A stretch of DNA of 64,000 bases from Nocardia fusca NBRC 14340 (GTDB lineage Bacteria; Actinomycetota; Actinomycetes; Mycobacteriales; Mycobacteriaceae), in the NCBI RefSeq assembly GCF_001618425.1, contig NZ_BDCU01000030.1:248001-312000 (forward strand), given 5' to 3'. Below the pieces are notes generated by a model, which worked only from the letters and a program-made list of their open reading frames with translations, did not search any database and was not told the DNA's origin. Positions 26,836-35,930 of the stretch are shown in pieces (position 1 is the stretch's first letter; each line of letters opens with the position of its first letter). The position numbers were made by a program, and so were the translations under genes.

Positions 26836-27746
26836 TGCGGTCAATCTGGAAAGGCTCGATCGCGTTCGGGCTGGTGAATGTCCCCGTGAAGGTCTACACC
26901 GCCACAGAGGACCACGACATCAAATTCCATCAGGTCCACGCCAAGGACGGCGGACGGATCAAATACGACCGCGTCTGCACGATATGCGGGAAATCGGTCG
27001 CATTCGCCGATATCGATAAACAATACGAATCACCTGAGGGGGAGAAAGTCGTCCTCACCGACGACGATTTCGCCAAACTGCCGGTGGCCGAGAAACACGA
27101 GATCCCGGTTCTGCAATTCGTCCCGTCGGATCAGATCGATCCGATCCTGTACGACAAGACCTACTATCTGGAACCGGATTCGAATACCCCCAAGGCCTAC
27201 GTGCTGCTCGCCGCGACCCTCGAACGTATCGACCGCACCGCGCTCGTGCACTTCACGCTGCGCCAGAAGACCAGGCTCGCGGCCATGCGGGTACGGGACG
27301 GCATGCTGGTGCTGCAGACCCTGCTGTGGCCCGACGAGGTGCGCGCGGTCTCCTTCGAATCACTGGAGGAAGCCGGCACACCCCGGCCCCAGGAGATCAA
27401 GATGGCCGAGACGCTGGTCGAGTCGATGTCCGACGATTTCGACCCCGACCAGTACACCGACGAATACCAGGTCGAGTTGCAGCGCCTGCTGGACGAGGCC
27501 GTCGCCAGCGGTGACGGGAAGGCACCCGAACGCCCCGAGGCGGCCGCCGCGGAGTCCGATGCCGAGGTGGTCGATCTGGTGGCCGCGTTGCAGCGCAGCC
27601 TGGAGGCCAGCGGCGCGGGCGGGGGTACGGAATCCGCGCCCCCGAAGAAGGCGCGGAAGTCGCAGCCCAGGAAAGCGCAACCGCGCAAGACCGCGGAGCC
27701 GAAGGCCCGGAAAACCGCACAGAAGAGAACCCGCAAGGGTGCGTGA
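26835..27746 (+). CDS. ku: Ku protein (non-homologous end joining)
   Basis: 303 residues. Bacterial Ku dimers bind broken DNA ends and recruit the ligase/polymerase LigD. The start MRSIWKGSIAFGLVNVPVK is diagnostic. The ring region includes VRDGMLVLQTLLWPDEVR, and the C-terminal core has EMAETLVESM-like IKMAETLVESM. After residue about 265 comes a Lys/Arg/Pro-rich tail ending RKTAQKRTRKGA, the extended basic C-terminus that in other actinomycetes aids DNA bridging. ligD is not within the window. Overlaps the lycopene cyclase by one base. Confidence 0.95.
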   Translation: MRSIWKGSIAFGLVNVPVKVYTATEDHDIKFHQVHAKDGGRIKYDRVCTICGKSVAFADIDKQYESPEGEKVVLTDDDFAKLPVAEKHEIPVLQFVPSDQIDPILYDKTYYLEPDSNTPKAYVLLAATLERIDRTALVHFTLRQKTRLAAMRVRDGMLVLQTLLWPDEVRAVSFESLEEAGTPRPQEIKMAETLVESMSDDFDPDQYTDEYQVELQRLLDEAVASGDGKAPERPEAAAAESDAEVVDLVAALQRSLEASGAGGGTESAPPKKARKSQPRKAQPRKTAEPKARKTAQKRTRKGA

Positions 27747-27752
27747 ACCGGA

Positions 27753-28250
27753 TCAGACCGCCTGGATGAGCCAGTCGAGGCGGCCTTCCGGACCCACGCT
27801 GGTGTGGTGGTAGTGGAATCCGAGCCGGTGGGCCAGCGCCGTCGCCGCGTTGTTGTCCGGGTCTATCCGCAGGACCGCCTCGTCGGCCAGATCGTGCCGG
27901 GCCAGATATCGGCACGCCAGCACGACGCTGCGGCCGGCGATGCCCCGGCCCCGCCACGGCGCGTAGATGCCGTAGGCGATATCGGCCTGTCGTTTCGCGA
28001 GGAATTCCTGTTCCATCGCCACGTCCAAGGTGCCGGCCAGCGCATGGGTCAGCGCGTCCACCACGCCGAAGGTCTTGCACGGGCCGTCCTGCGCCCACTG
28101 GTCGGCGCAGCGTTCGAAATCGGCCACGACATTCGGGGTTCCGGGGCCCGGGGCGCGACGCATCGATTCCCGGTCCTGAGCCGCCAGATGCGCGGCGGCA
28201 TCGGCCACCTCGATCGGCCGTAGCCCGATCACCCCATCCGATATCAGCAC
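27753..28250 (-). CDS. GNAT-family N-acetyltransferase
   Basis: 165 residues from GTG 28250, chosen as the first start that yields the GNAT N-terminus (VLISDGVIGLRPIEVADAAA). The acetyl-CoA region reads YGIYAPWRGRGIAGRSV (R-G-x-G-I-A), and the C-terminal half has VLRIDPDNNAATALAHRLGF. RimJ/RimL-like in layout; the substrate may be a protein N-terminus or small amine. Its end is only 6 bases from the convergent Ku gene. Confidence 0.75.
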   Translation of the reverse strand: MLISDGVIGLRPIEVADAAAHLAAQDRESMRRAPGPGTPNVVADFERCADQWAQDGPCKTFGVVDALTHALAGTLDVAMEQEFLAKRQADIAYGIYAPWRGRGIAGRSVVLACRYLARHDLADEAVLRIDPDNNAATALAHRLGFHYHHTSVGPEGRLDWLIQAV

Positions 28251-28424
28251 GCGATCATGATCTGCACATCCCGCCGCGTTCGACAAGCCCCCGCTACGGC
28301 GCGCCGCGAATGAAAACCCAGGTAGCGCATATTGTGACGGCGAGCACAGGGTGCGCACAATCCATTTCGCCGGACACGCCCGGCGGATATCGCCGCGGTT
28401 GTCCGCCGGAGGGATACTCGGCCT

Positions 28425-29330
28425 ATGACCGCACACGAAGACGATCCGCACCGGCTTGTATCCGCTGCCGTCGTAGTGGGTGTGGACGGTACTCCCGCCG
28501 CGCATTCGGCCATCCGCTGGGGAGCCACGGTCGCGGCCCGGCGCGGCCGGCGCCTGATCCTCGCCTACGGAATGAATTCGACCCCGGCCAAGACCTGGCT
28601 GGTCGCCTACCAGCCCATGGTCGACGAAGCCGTGCAGACGCTGAAAATCCATGGTGAGCAGGTACTGGCAACCGGCACACAGGTGGCCCGGGAGGCCGCC
28701 CCGGGGGTGGAGGCCGACACCCTGCTCTCGGAGCAGAGCCCCGCGAAGATGTTGATCGGACTGTCCGAATCCGCGCATATGGTGGTCCTCGGCTCGCGGC
28801 GCAGTGGTGCGGTCTCGCATCTGGGCTCGACGATCCTGGCGGTCGCCGCGCACGGCCGCGGCACGATTGTCGCGATCCGCGAGAACGGGGAGGAGATCAC
28901 CAGCGGCCCGGTGGTCGTCGGTGTCGACGGCAGCCCGGTCAGTGACACCGCGGTCGCCGCCGCCTTCGCCGAAGCCGCCGAACGCGAAACCGATCTGGTC
29001 GCCGTCCACACCTGGAGCGATCTGACCTTCACCGAATTCGCGAGCACCGGTTTGATCGAGATCCCGGTGGAGGATCTGCAGACCGCCGAACAGGCGGTGC
29101 TGGCCGAACGGCTGGCGGGCTGGCAGCAGCGCTATCCGGAGGTCACCGTGCAGCGCGAGGTGTATCCGTCCACACCGGCACAGCATCTGCGTGAATGGTC
29201 CGAGCGGGCGCAACTCGTCGTGGTCGGCAGCCGGGGGCGTGGCGGATTCCGCGGACTGCTGCTCGGTTCGACCAGTCAGTCGCTCATCCAGCACTCCGCG
29301 TGCCCGGTCATGATCACCCGGCCGGCCTGA
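28425..29330 (+). CDS. Universal stress protein with two Usp domains
   Basis: 301 residues, tandem Usp folds. Domain 1 (about 12-150) ends with MVVLGSRRSGAVSHLGST, and domain 2 (about 160-300) ends with VVVGSRGRGGFRGLLLGSTS and HSACPVMI. Both keep the ATP-binding G-x2-G-x9-G-S/T pattern. Proteins like this are part of hypoxia and dormancy responses in mycobacteria and nocardiae; that is family knowledge. No regulator site is evident upstream. It stands alone on this strand. Confidence 0.9.
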   Translation: MTAHEDDPHRLVSAAVVVGVDGTPAAHSAIRWGATVAARRGRRLILAYGMNSTPAKTWLVAYQPMVDEAVQTLKIHGEQVLATGTQVAREAAPGVEADTLLSEQSPAKMLIGLSESAHMVVLGSRRSGAVSHLGSTILAVAAHGRGTIVAIRENGEEITSGPVVVGVDGSPVSDTAVAAAFAEAAERETDLVAVHTWSDLTFTEFASTGLIEIPVEDLQTAEQAVLAERLAGWQQRYPEVTVQREVYPSTPAQHLREWSERAQLVVVGSRGRGGFRGLLLGSTSQSLIQHSACPVMITRPA

Positions 29331-29357
29331 CGCACCTCCGCCGGCCGGGGCGCGCGG

Positions 29358-30269
29358 TCAGCCCGTCAGCCCCGACAGCAGTGCGCGGGTGCGGCGCGCC
29401 TCTGCCCCGCCGGCGAAGACCGAGGCGACGAATTCGGTGGCTCCCGCGTCGAAGATCTCGCGGATACGGGCCGCGACCTGCTCCTCGGATCCTATGATCG
29501 CCAGATCCGCGGGCCCGGCCGCGCCCTCGCGGTCCATCATCGCTCGATACGACGGCAGGGTGCCGTAGGTCGCGAAGGTGGTGGCCGCTCGTTCGCGGGC
29601 GCCGTCGACGTCGTCGGTCACCAGCACGGGCAGCGAGCAGACGATCCGCGCCGGTGGCCGGCCCGCTTCGGCGGCGGCGCCGCCGATCGTCGGCGCGATA
29701 TGGTCGCGAATGGTGGCCGGGCCCGTCATCCACAACACGGTGCCGTCGGCGCGACGGCCCGCCAGCCGCAGCATCTGGGTACCGAGAGCGGCGAGCAGTA
29801 CGGGAATCCGGCCCTCGTCCGGAATCCCGAGTTCCAGATTGCCGCTCAGCGTTTCGCCCTTGTACGAAACCGGCTGCCGTTCCAGCAGCGGGCCCAGCAC
29901 GGCGAGGTACTCGCGCATATGACGAGCCGGCCGCTCGAACCCGTACCCGTACATGTTCTCGATGACCACCTGGTGCGACAGGCCGATACCGAGGGTGAGC
30001 CGGTCCGGGCCCACCGCGAGCGCCGTGGTCCGCGCCTGCTGGGCCAGCGCCCCGGGATGGCGCGGGTAGGTGGGCACCACCGCGGTACCGAGTTCGATAT
30101 CGGGCACCTGATTACCCGCGACGGCCAGCGCGGTGAGCGCATCCACGCCGAAGATATGCGAGAGCCAGGCCGAGGCGAACCCCTCCTCGGCGACCCGGCG
30201 GAGATCGTCGGCGAGCAGGCGCAGCGCGTCGGCTCCGGACCGTTCACTGAGCAGAATGCCGATACGCAC
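29358..30269 (-). CDS. LLM-class F420/flavin-dependent oxidoreductase
   Basis: 303 residues, luciferase-like TIM barrel. It opens with MRIGILLSERSGADALRLLA, has LGTAVVPTYPRHP (the typical strand 3 region), LTLGIGLSHQ and VVIENMYGYGFERPARHMREYL; LLAALGTQMLRLAG is also typical. The pattern fits TIGR03564-type F420-dependent LLM enzymes of actinobacteria. The substrate is unknown. Transcribed divergently from the alpha/beta hydrolase. Confidence 0.85.
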   Translation of the reverse strand: MRIGILLSERSGADALRLLADDLRRVAEEGFASAWLSHIFGVDALTALAVAGNQVPDIELGTAVVPTYPRHPGALAQQARTTALAVGPDRLTLGIGLSHQVVIENMYGYGFERPARHMREYLAVLGPLLERQPVSYKGETLSGNLELGIPDEGRIPVLLAALGTQMLRLAGRRADGTVLWMTGPATIRDHIAPTIGGAAAEAGRPPARIVCSLPVLVTDDVDGARERAATTFATYGTLPSYRAMMDREGAAGPADLAIIGSEEQVAARIREIFDAGATEFVASVFAGGAEARRTRALLSGLTG

Positions 30270-30435
30270 GGTGTGCCTCCTCGTCGAGTGGTCGGGTCGG
30301 ATCTCCGGCCGAGCCGGCGGCTCCTCCGGGCGTCGAGCCTACCTCCGTACCCCGCGGATTCCGCACGGGGCGACGTCGCGCCGACGCGCCCGCGACATAC
30401 TCGACCGGCGCCCCGCGGCGGGGCATGCTGAGACC

Positions 30436-31326
30436 ATGGACGAGTTTGCGAGCTGGCGGTCGAGCGGAGCGCGTTTCACCCATCGCGGACACCAGATCTT
30501 CTGGCGCGCGGGCGGTACCGGATCGTCCGGGACCCTACTGTGCCTACACGGTTTTCCCACCGCGTCCTGGGACTGGCACGCCCTGTGGCCGGAGCTGTGC
30601 GAGCAGTTCGAGCGGGTCCTCGCCCCGGACCTGATCGGTTTCGGCTGGTCTGCCAAACCACAGCACTACGACTACACGATCGCCGATCAGGCCGATCTGG
30701 CCGAACAGCTGCTCCGGGAACAAGGTGTGCACGGGTTCCACATCCTGGCCCACGACTACGGCGATACGGTGGCCCAGGAAATGCTGGCCCGAGATGCCGA
30801 ACGCCGGGCGGCCGGCGACCGGTCCCTGGTGATCGAATCGGTGTGCCTGCTCAACGGCGGCCTCTTCCCCGAGGCCCATCGGCCCCGGCCCATCCAGAAC
30901 CTGCTCGCGAGCCCGCTGGGACCGCTGGTCGGCCGGTTCGGCACCGAGAAGACCTTCGCCCACAGCCTGGGCGCGGTGTTCGCCGCCGAGTCGCGGCCGG
31001 ACGAGAAGCAGATGCACCAGTTCTGGATGCTGTGGTGCAGTAAGCACGGCAAGCGCAACGGCCACAAACTCATGGGTTATATGGCCGAGCGGCGCGCCCA
31101 TCGGCAGCGCTGGGTCGGGGCGCTGATCCGCCCGCAGGTGCCGGTCCGGCTGATCGACGGCCTGCGCGACCCGGTGTCCGGCGTGCGTATGGTGCGCCGG
31201 TACCGCCAGGTGGTCGCCGAGCCCGATGTGGTGGAGCTGCCCGACGTGGGGCATTACCCGCAGCTCGAGGCGCCGGCCGAGACGCTGCGCGCCTTCCGCG
31301 AGTTCCTCGCGTCCCGGGTCGGGTAG
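30436..31326 (+). CDS. Alpha/beta hydrolase (epoxide-hydrolase/MEST-like, Asp nucleophile)
   Basis: 296 residues. The oxyanion region is LCLHGFPTASWDWHAL. The nucleophile elbow is AHDYGDTVAQE, with Asp instead of Ser, as in epoxide hydrolases, haloalkane dehalogenases and MEST-like proteins. The catalytic His is in LPDVGHYPQLEAP near the end. The general-acid Asp is probably in LIDGLRDPVSG. No signal peptide. ATG 30436 is chosen because the open frame upstream lacks domain sequence. Substrate not predictable. Confidence 0.82.
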   Translation: MDEFASWRSSGARFTHRGHQIFWRAGGTGSSGTLLCLHGFPTASWDWHALWPELCEQFERVLAPDLIGFGWSAKPQHYDYTIADQADLAEQLLREQGVHGFHILAHDYGDTVAQEMLARDAERRAAGDRSLVIESVCLLNGGLFPEAHRPRPIQNLLASPLGPLVGRFGTEKTFAHSLGAVFAAESRPDEKQMHQFWMLWCSKHGKRNGHKLMGYMAERRAHRQRWVGALIRPQVPVRLIDGLRDPVSGVRMVRRYRQVVAEPDVVELPDVGHYPQLEAPAETLRAFREFLASRVG

Positions 31327-31421
31327 CGCCGGGCTACGTCCCCGTCACCGAACCCGAACTGGTGGTCGAGGAGATCCGGCGCTTCACCGGAGCCCGATCG
31401 GCTCCCGCCCGGCCCTGACGC

Positions 31422-32390
31422 TCAACCGGCGACGATCCGCGCCAGCGCGGCGTCGGAGGCGGCCAGCGCGGCGCGGTCGTAGGTGGAGGTGGTCGCCAGC
31501 AGTTCCTCGGCGCCCGTCCGGTCGGTGAGCTGCTCGATCCGGCGACGCACCGTCTGCGGTGTGCCCGCGATCGCGCGCCGCACCGCCGCCTCGACGCGAC
31601 GTCGTGTCTGGTCGGTCCACGACGCGCCCTCGCCAACCGGCTCCAGGGGCGGGAATACGCCGGTGGACCGGGACCGCGCCATCGCCCAGGCCTCGGGCAG
31701 GACCAGGGCGCGGGCCTGCTCGTCGGTTTCGGCGACGGTGACCTCCAGCGCGAGCGTCACCCGCGGCCGCTGCGCCCGCGGGCTCGGCCGGAATTCCCGG
31801 CGGTAACCGGCCAGAGCCGCATCCAGTTCCGGGCTGTCCAGCAGCGGACCGCCGAGCACCGCCGGTAGCCCCAGCCGCGCGGCCACCGTCAGTCCCTGTC
31901 CGGTGGCCAGCACGAACATCGGGATCGTCCGGTCGCCCACCGGATGCGCGGTGACCGGACCGGTGCCGTCGAGATAGTCGCGTAGTTCGGCCAGGTCGGC
32001 CGTGAACCGGTCGGGTGCGCTCTCGTCCTGCCGCATGGCCCGGCGCACCGGGGCGGTGAACGCCGGCGAGCGACCCAGGCCGAGATCGATACGTCCCGGG
32101 AACAGCGCCTCCAGCATGAGGAACTGTTCGGCCACCACCAGTGGCTGATGATGCGGCAGCATCACGCCGCCGGACCCGATCCGGATCGTCGATGTCCGGG
32201 AACCCAGCGCCGCCAGCAGGACCGGCGGCGACCCGGAGGCGATTCCGGGCACGGCGTGATGTTCGGCCACCCAGAAGCGCAGATATCCCGACTTCTCGGC
32301 CGCCACAGCCCGTTCGACGGTATGGGACAACGCGGCCGACTCGGGTTCCCCCACCCGGGTCCGCGACCGATCCAGCAACGACAATTCCAC
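31422..32390 (-). CDS. LLM-class flavin-dependent oxidoreductase (MsnO8-like)
   Basis: 322 residues, bacterial luciferase superfamily. Early motifs are LRFWVAEHHAVPGIASGSP and TIRIGSGGVMLPHHQPLVVA with EQFLMLEALFPGRIDLGLG, which mark the group of small-LLM proteins with the AEHH motif. It probably uses FMNH2 and oxygen. Monocistronic. The substrate is unknown. It is divergent from lsr2 with 129 bases between. Confidence 0.87.
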   Translation of the reverse strand: MELSLLDRSRTRVGEPESAALSHTVERAVAAEKSGYLRFWVAEHHAVPGIASGSPPVLLAALGSRTSTIRIGSGGVMLPHHQPLVVAEQFLMLEALFPGRIDLGLGRSPAFTAPVRRAMRQDESAPDRFTADLAELRDYLDGTGPVTAHPVGDRTIPMFVLATGQGLTVAARLGLPAVLGGPLLDSPELDAALAGYRREFRPSPRAQRPRVTLALEVTVAETDEQARALVLPEAWAMARSRSTGVFPPLEPVGEGASWTDQTRRRVEAAVRRAIAGTPQTVRRRIEQLTDRTGAEELLATTSTYDRAALAASDAALARIVAG

Positions 32391-32519
32391 ACCTGTGGAA
32401 CACCGGACTCGTCCCTGGTCTTCCGGTTCGCCGGAACGGACTCCGCTGCCGGGTTCCGGTCGGGCAGGCCCCTATGGCTACCATTGTCCGGATAGTTTGC
32501 CCACTGTTCGGAGGACTGC

Positions 32520-32852
32520 ATGGCGCGCAAGGTGATCGTCGAGCTGGTCGACGACTACGACGGAACTTCCATCGCCGAGGAAACTGTCACGCTCGCTCTG
32601 GACGGTGTCACCTACGAGATCGACCTGTCGGCGGACAATGCCGAAAAGCTGCGCGACACAATCGGTTTCTGGACAGCATATGCGCGCCGGGTCGGCGGCC
32701 GGGCGAAGGGTAAACAGCGGCCGCAGGCCACGGGCAACAATGCCCGGACCCAGACGATCCGCGAGTGGGCCCGCAAGAACGGGCTGGAAGTGTCGAGCCG
32801 GGGTCGGATCTCGGCGGAGATCGCCGAGGCATATCAGAAGGCCCACTCCTGA
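32520..32852 (+). CDS. lsr2: Lsr2-family nucleoid-associated protein
   Basis: 110 residues. Lsr2 is the actinobacterial H-NS analogue: it bridges DNA, silences AT-rich and horizontally acquired genes and protects DNA. The N-terminal dimerisation half (MARKVIVELVDDYDGTSIAE) is followed by VTYEIDLS and a basic linker. The C-terminal DNA-binding domain has IREWARKNGLEVSSRGRIS, including the RGR minor-groove motif. The ribosome site GGAGGA is at 32512-32517. The actinobacterial paralog number is usually one or two; no second copy is seen here. Confidence 0.95.
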   Translation: MARKVIVELVDDYDGTSIAEETVTLALDGVTYEIDLSADNAEKLRDTIGFWTAYARRVGGRAKGKQRPQATGNNARTQTIREWARKNGLEVSSRGRISAEIAEAYQKAHS

Positions 32853-33574
32853 CCCGTCACCGTCTCGGGCGAATTCCGGCCGCTGCGGAATCATTACGGC
32901 TCCGCCGGGATCGGCGCGTACCTTCGCTGAACACGGGAGGCGGCGATCGGTCCGGCACAGCCCCGTGCGATCGACCGGCCGGCGGCAGAACGAGCCGAGC
33001 GAGCTCGCGGCGCGGGATCCCGCGGGCGCCGTGATCTGTGGTCACGCGGCCCCGTTTTGTTCCTGCCCGCGTCCGCCATGGCCGTCTCGCCGCCGGCCGG
33101 GCCCTGACGCTGCCGTTTCCGGCGCAGGAATCGCCGGTGGCGTTCGAAGCAGCTGCTCGCCGCTTTCGCCCTGCGGGGTTCCGCGGGCGCGGTGATTCGT
33201 GCTCGCGCAAATCCAGGGCCGGGGCACGGCAGCCGGGTCGTGGTAACCGCCCGGCTCACCTTCGCCCGGACCCGGTACGCCCCACCGCGTGAACGAACCG
33301 ATCGAAGAACATCCGGACCTGCGCGAATACCGGAGCGACCCGGACCGCGCCGGCCGCTCACGCTGGGGCCGCCGCCGGTTATACCGCGACCCACCCCGGG
33401 GCGAATCAGATCACAGATAGGTAACGAACCCGCCTCCGTCGACGACGGACCGATCGGTATGCCGAGACCGTGGCGGGGGCCGCGCGCTGTTCGGCACCGG
33501 TCGGGATCCGCGTGACCGGCACCGGCCGGTCACCTCGACCCTGTGCTCACCCGGACGAAAGGCCCTGCTCCGCG
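32853..33574. other. 722-base gap after lsr2, no gene supported
   Basis: Open frames exist on both strands but none looks like protein or has a ribosome site. An imperfect repeat of about 28 bases begins CCGCGGGCGCCGTGAT near 33020 and recurs as CCGCGGGCGCGGTGAT at 33181. The perfect palindrome CGCGGGATCCCGCG lies beside the first copy. The final 150 bases presumably hold the mycolyltransferase promoter. Confidence 0.5.
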
Positions 33575-34648
33575 ATGCGAACCCGATTGTCTCCGGCGCC
33601 GATGACCGCCCTGAACCGCCGCGCCCTCTGGCTGATCACCGCCGCGTTCGCGGTCGTCGCCCAAACGCTCTTCCTGATCGGTGGCAGCACCGCTCCCGCC
33701 CGGGCCGCCTTCGATCCCGCCGGAGCGGATTTCTGGGTCGACTCGAGCATGGGCCCGATCAAATCGCGCGTGTTCCGCGCCGCCGACGGCAATACCTCGC
33801 GGGTGGTCTACGCGCTGGACGGGATGCGCGCCCGCGAAGATCTCAGCGGCTGGGAGATCGACACCGATATCGCCCGGGAATTCACCAAGTGGAATATCAA
33901 CGTGGTGATGCCGGTGGGCGGTCAGTCCAGTTTCTATACCGACTGGAATGCGCCGAGTTCTTTCCTCGGTGTAGCGCCCGGCTCGGGTTCGACCGCCGGA
34001 TCGGCCTCCGGGTCTTCGTCGGGCTCCGGCGGGTTGCAGGCCTTGTCGGGCGGCCCCGGCAAGTCCTACACCTATAAATGGGAAACCTTCCTGACCCGTG
34101 AACTGCCCGCCGCCCTGCGGGACCGGCTGGGTTTCGCCACCCAGCGCAACGGCGTGTTCGGCCTGTCGATGGGTGGCAGCGCTGCCCTGACGCTGGCCGG
34201 CGACCATCCCGGCCAGTTCAGTTTCGCCGGGTCCTACTCCGGCTACCTGAATATCTCCGCACCCGGGATGCGGGAAGCGATCCGGGTGGCCATGATCGAT
34301 GCCGGCGGCTACAACGTGGACTCGATGGCCGCGCCCTGGGATCCGAAATGGCTGCGGATCGACCCGTTCGTGGCCGCGCCCCGGCTCATCGCGAACAACA
34401 CCCGGCTCTGGGTGTCGGCGGCGAGCGGTCTGCCGACCGCGACCGACAGCCCGAGCATCACCACGGTGAACGGGATGGGCCTCGAGGCGCTGGCGCTGGT
34501 GAACACACGCGCCTTCCAGGTCAGGATGGCGACCCTGGGCGCCCAGAACGTGCACTACGACTTCCCCGCCTACGGTATCCACGCGTGGAACAACTGGGCC
34601 GACCAAGCCCTGCGGATGCTTCCCGATCTCTCCGCGAATATCGGCTGA
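33575..34648 (+). CDS. Secreted mycolyltransferase / antigen 85-type esterase
   Basis: 357 residues. The signal peptide has a hydrophobic core at about 18-38 and ends ...PARAAF. Mature start FDPAGADFWVDSSMG, then RVVYALDGMRAREDLSGW and VMPVGGQSSFYTDW are hallmarks of Ag85/PS1 proteins. The nucleophile elbow is GLSMGGSAA (Ser198). The catalytic His is likely in GIHAWNNW. These enzymes move mycolic acids onto trehalose and arabinogalactan in the outer envelope. Residues about 132-160 are a Gly/Ser-rich insertion that canonical Ag85 proteins lack. A second in-frame ATG at 33602 is possible. Confidence 0.9.
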   Translation: MRTRLSPAPMTALNRRALWLITAAFAVVAQTLFLIGGSTAPARAAFDPAGADFWVDSSMGPIKSRVFRAADGNTSRVVYALDGMRAREDLSGWEIDTDIAREFTKWNINVVMPVGGQSSFYTDWNAPSSFLGVAPGSGSTAGSASGSSSGSGGLQALSGGPGKSYTYKWETFLTRELPAALRDRLGFATQRNGVFGLSMGGSAALTLAGDHPGQFSFAGSYSGYLNISAPGMREAIRVAMIDAGGYNVDSMAAPWDPKWLRIDPFVAAPRLIANNTRLWVSAASGLPTATDSPSITTVNGMGLEALALVNTRAFQVRMATLGAQNVHYDFPAYGIHAWNNWADQALRMLPDLSANIG

Positions 34649-34765
34649 CGGCGATGCCGGTATTCGAAATCGCCAGGCCGAGCACACAATCGGCACCGCC
34701 CAGGGTCCGGCCGTACCGGCTCACGAACCCTGCGGACAACGGGAAAATCGGTAGAGTGAGCCGTC

Positions 34766-35830
34766 GTGAGTGCTGACGATACGGCCGTTTCCGAAAGTCG
34801 GGAATCCCCTTCCGCACCGGGACCGGGTGTGCCGGTGGGATATCGGTACCGCGCCCGTGACCACTACGTGGTCGGCCGGGAGAAGATCCGTGAATTCGCC
34901 CGCGCGGTACAGGATCATCACCCGGTCCACTGGTCCGAGGACGCCGGCGCGGAATACGGATACGGTGGTCTCATCGCACCGCTGACGTTCTTCTCGGTGC
35001 CGGGGTTCCTCGCCCAATCGGAGATGTTCGCCTCCGTCATGACCGGCTACGACCTGAGCCAGATCATGCAGACCGATCAGGTGGTCCGCTACTTCCGGCC
35101 GATCCGCCACACCGACGCACTGTACTTCGAGGTGCGCCTGGAATCGTTCCGCCGGGCATTCGGCGGCGATCTGATGGGGTTCCGGACGCTGGTCACCGAC
35201 CGCCACGACGAACCGGTGCTCGTCTCGCACACCGGCATCGTGGGCCGCACCGGCGTCGAGTCGAATCTCGCCGATATCGGCGCGGGGGTTCTCATGCACG
35301 GTTTCCGGCGGGGCGGCACCGACAGCGCCCGGCCCGCACCGCCGCCGGTAACCGGTGAACTGTGGGAGGAGCTGGCCGTCGACGCGATACCGTCCGCACC
35401 GGTGAGCCGCTACACCCGTGCGTTCGAAACCGTAGCCGTCGGTACCGAACTCCCGCCCCGGACCGTACGGCTCACCGCGGGTGATCTGGTGAACTACGCC
35501 GGCGTGTCCGGCGATCCGAATCCGATCCATTGGAGCGGCGAGGTCGCCGGGCTGGCGGAGCTGGACTCCCCCGTCGCACACGGCATGCTGACCATCGGTA
35601 TCGGCGCCGGATTCGTCACCTCCTGGCTCGGCGATCCGGGCGCGGTCCGGGAATACGCGGTACGCCTCACCAGCCCGGTGCACGTCACCGAGGAGGGGGC
35701 CGAGGTCGAATACTCCGGCCGGGTGAAGGCGGTGGACCCGGTAGAGCGGACCGCGACCGTCGCACTCACCGCCCGGCACGGCGGCCGCCGGATCTTCGGG
35801 CGCGCGACCGCCGTGGTCCGGCTCCGCTGA
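34766..35830 (+). CDS. Fused MaoC-type dehydratase (HadA-like plus HadB-like)
   Basis: 354 residues from GTG 34766. The N-terminal hot-dog domain (about 25-185) reads REKIREFARAVQDHHPVHW and IAPLTFFSVPGF, like HadA/HadC. The C-terminal MaoC domain (about 210-350) has the catalytic GDPNPIHWS and AHGMLTIG motif of HadB. Separate HadA and HadB dimerise to dehydrate 3-hydroxyacyl-ACP in mycolic-acid FAS-II; this protein joins the two in one chain. Fatty-acid or polyketide modification is the likely role. Close to the mycolyltransferase on the same strand, but 117 bases lie between. Confidence 0.82.
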   Translation: MSADDTAVSESRESPSAPGPGVPVGYRYRARDHYVVGREKIREFARAVQDHHPVHWSEDAGAEYGYGGLIAPLTFFSVPGFLAQSEMFASVMTGYDLSQIMQTDQVVRYFRPIRHTDALYFEVRLESFRRAFGGDLMGFRTLVTDRHDEPVLVSHTGIVGRTGVESNLADIGAGVLMHGFRRGGTDSARPAPPPVTGELWEELAVDAIPSAPVSRYTRAFETVAVGTELPPRTVRLTAGDLVNYAGVSGDPNPIHWSGEVAGLAELDSPVAHGMLTIGIGAGFVTSWLGDPGAVREYAVRLTSPVHVTEEGAEVEYSGRVKAVDPVERTATVALTARHGGRRIFGRATAVVRLR

Positions 35831-35896
35831 AACGGGTCCGGCGGCCGTCGCCGCGGATGCCCCGCCCGGCGCGCGGCCACCCGGCGGGACGAGTTG

Positions 35897-35916
35897 ACCT
35901 CGAGTCGACTCGAGGT
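35897..35916. promoter_or_regulatory. 20-bp perfect palindrome before the NTF2-like gene
   Basis: ACCTCGAGTCGACTCGAGGT, overlapping TTGACC (35894-35899), a good -35 box. This resembles the layout of MerR/SoxR-type sites, where the palindrome fills the spacer, but no sound -10 follows. The site ends 14 bases before the ATG at 35931. The regulator is not in the immediate neighbourhood. Confidence 0.6.
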
Positions 35917-35930
35917 TCGAGGATGGTGCC

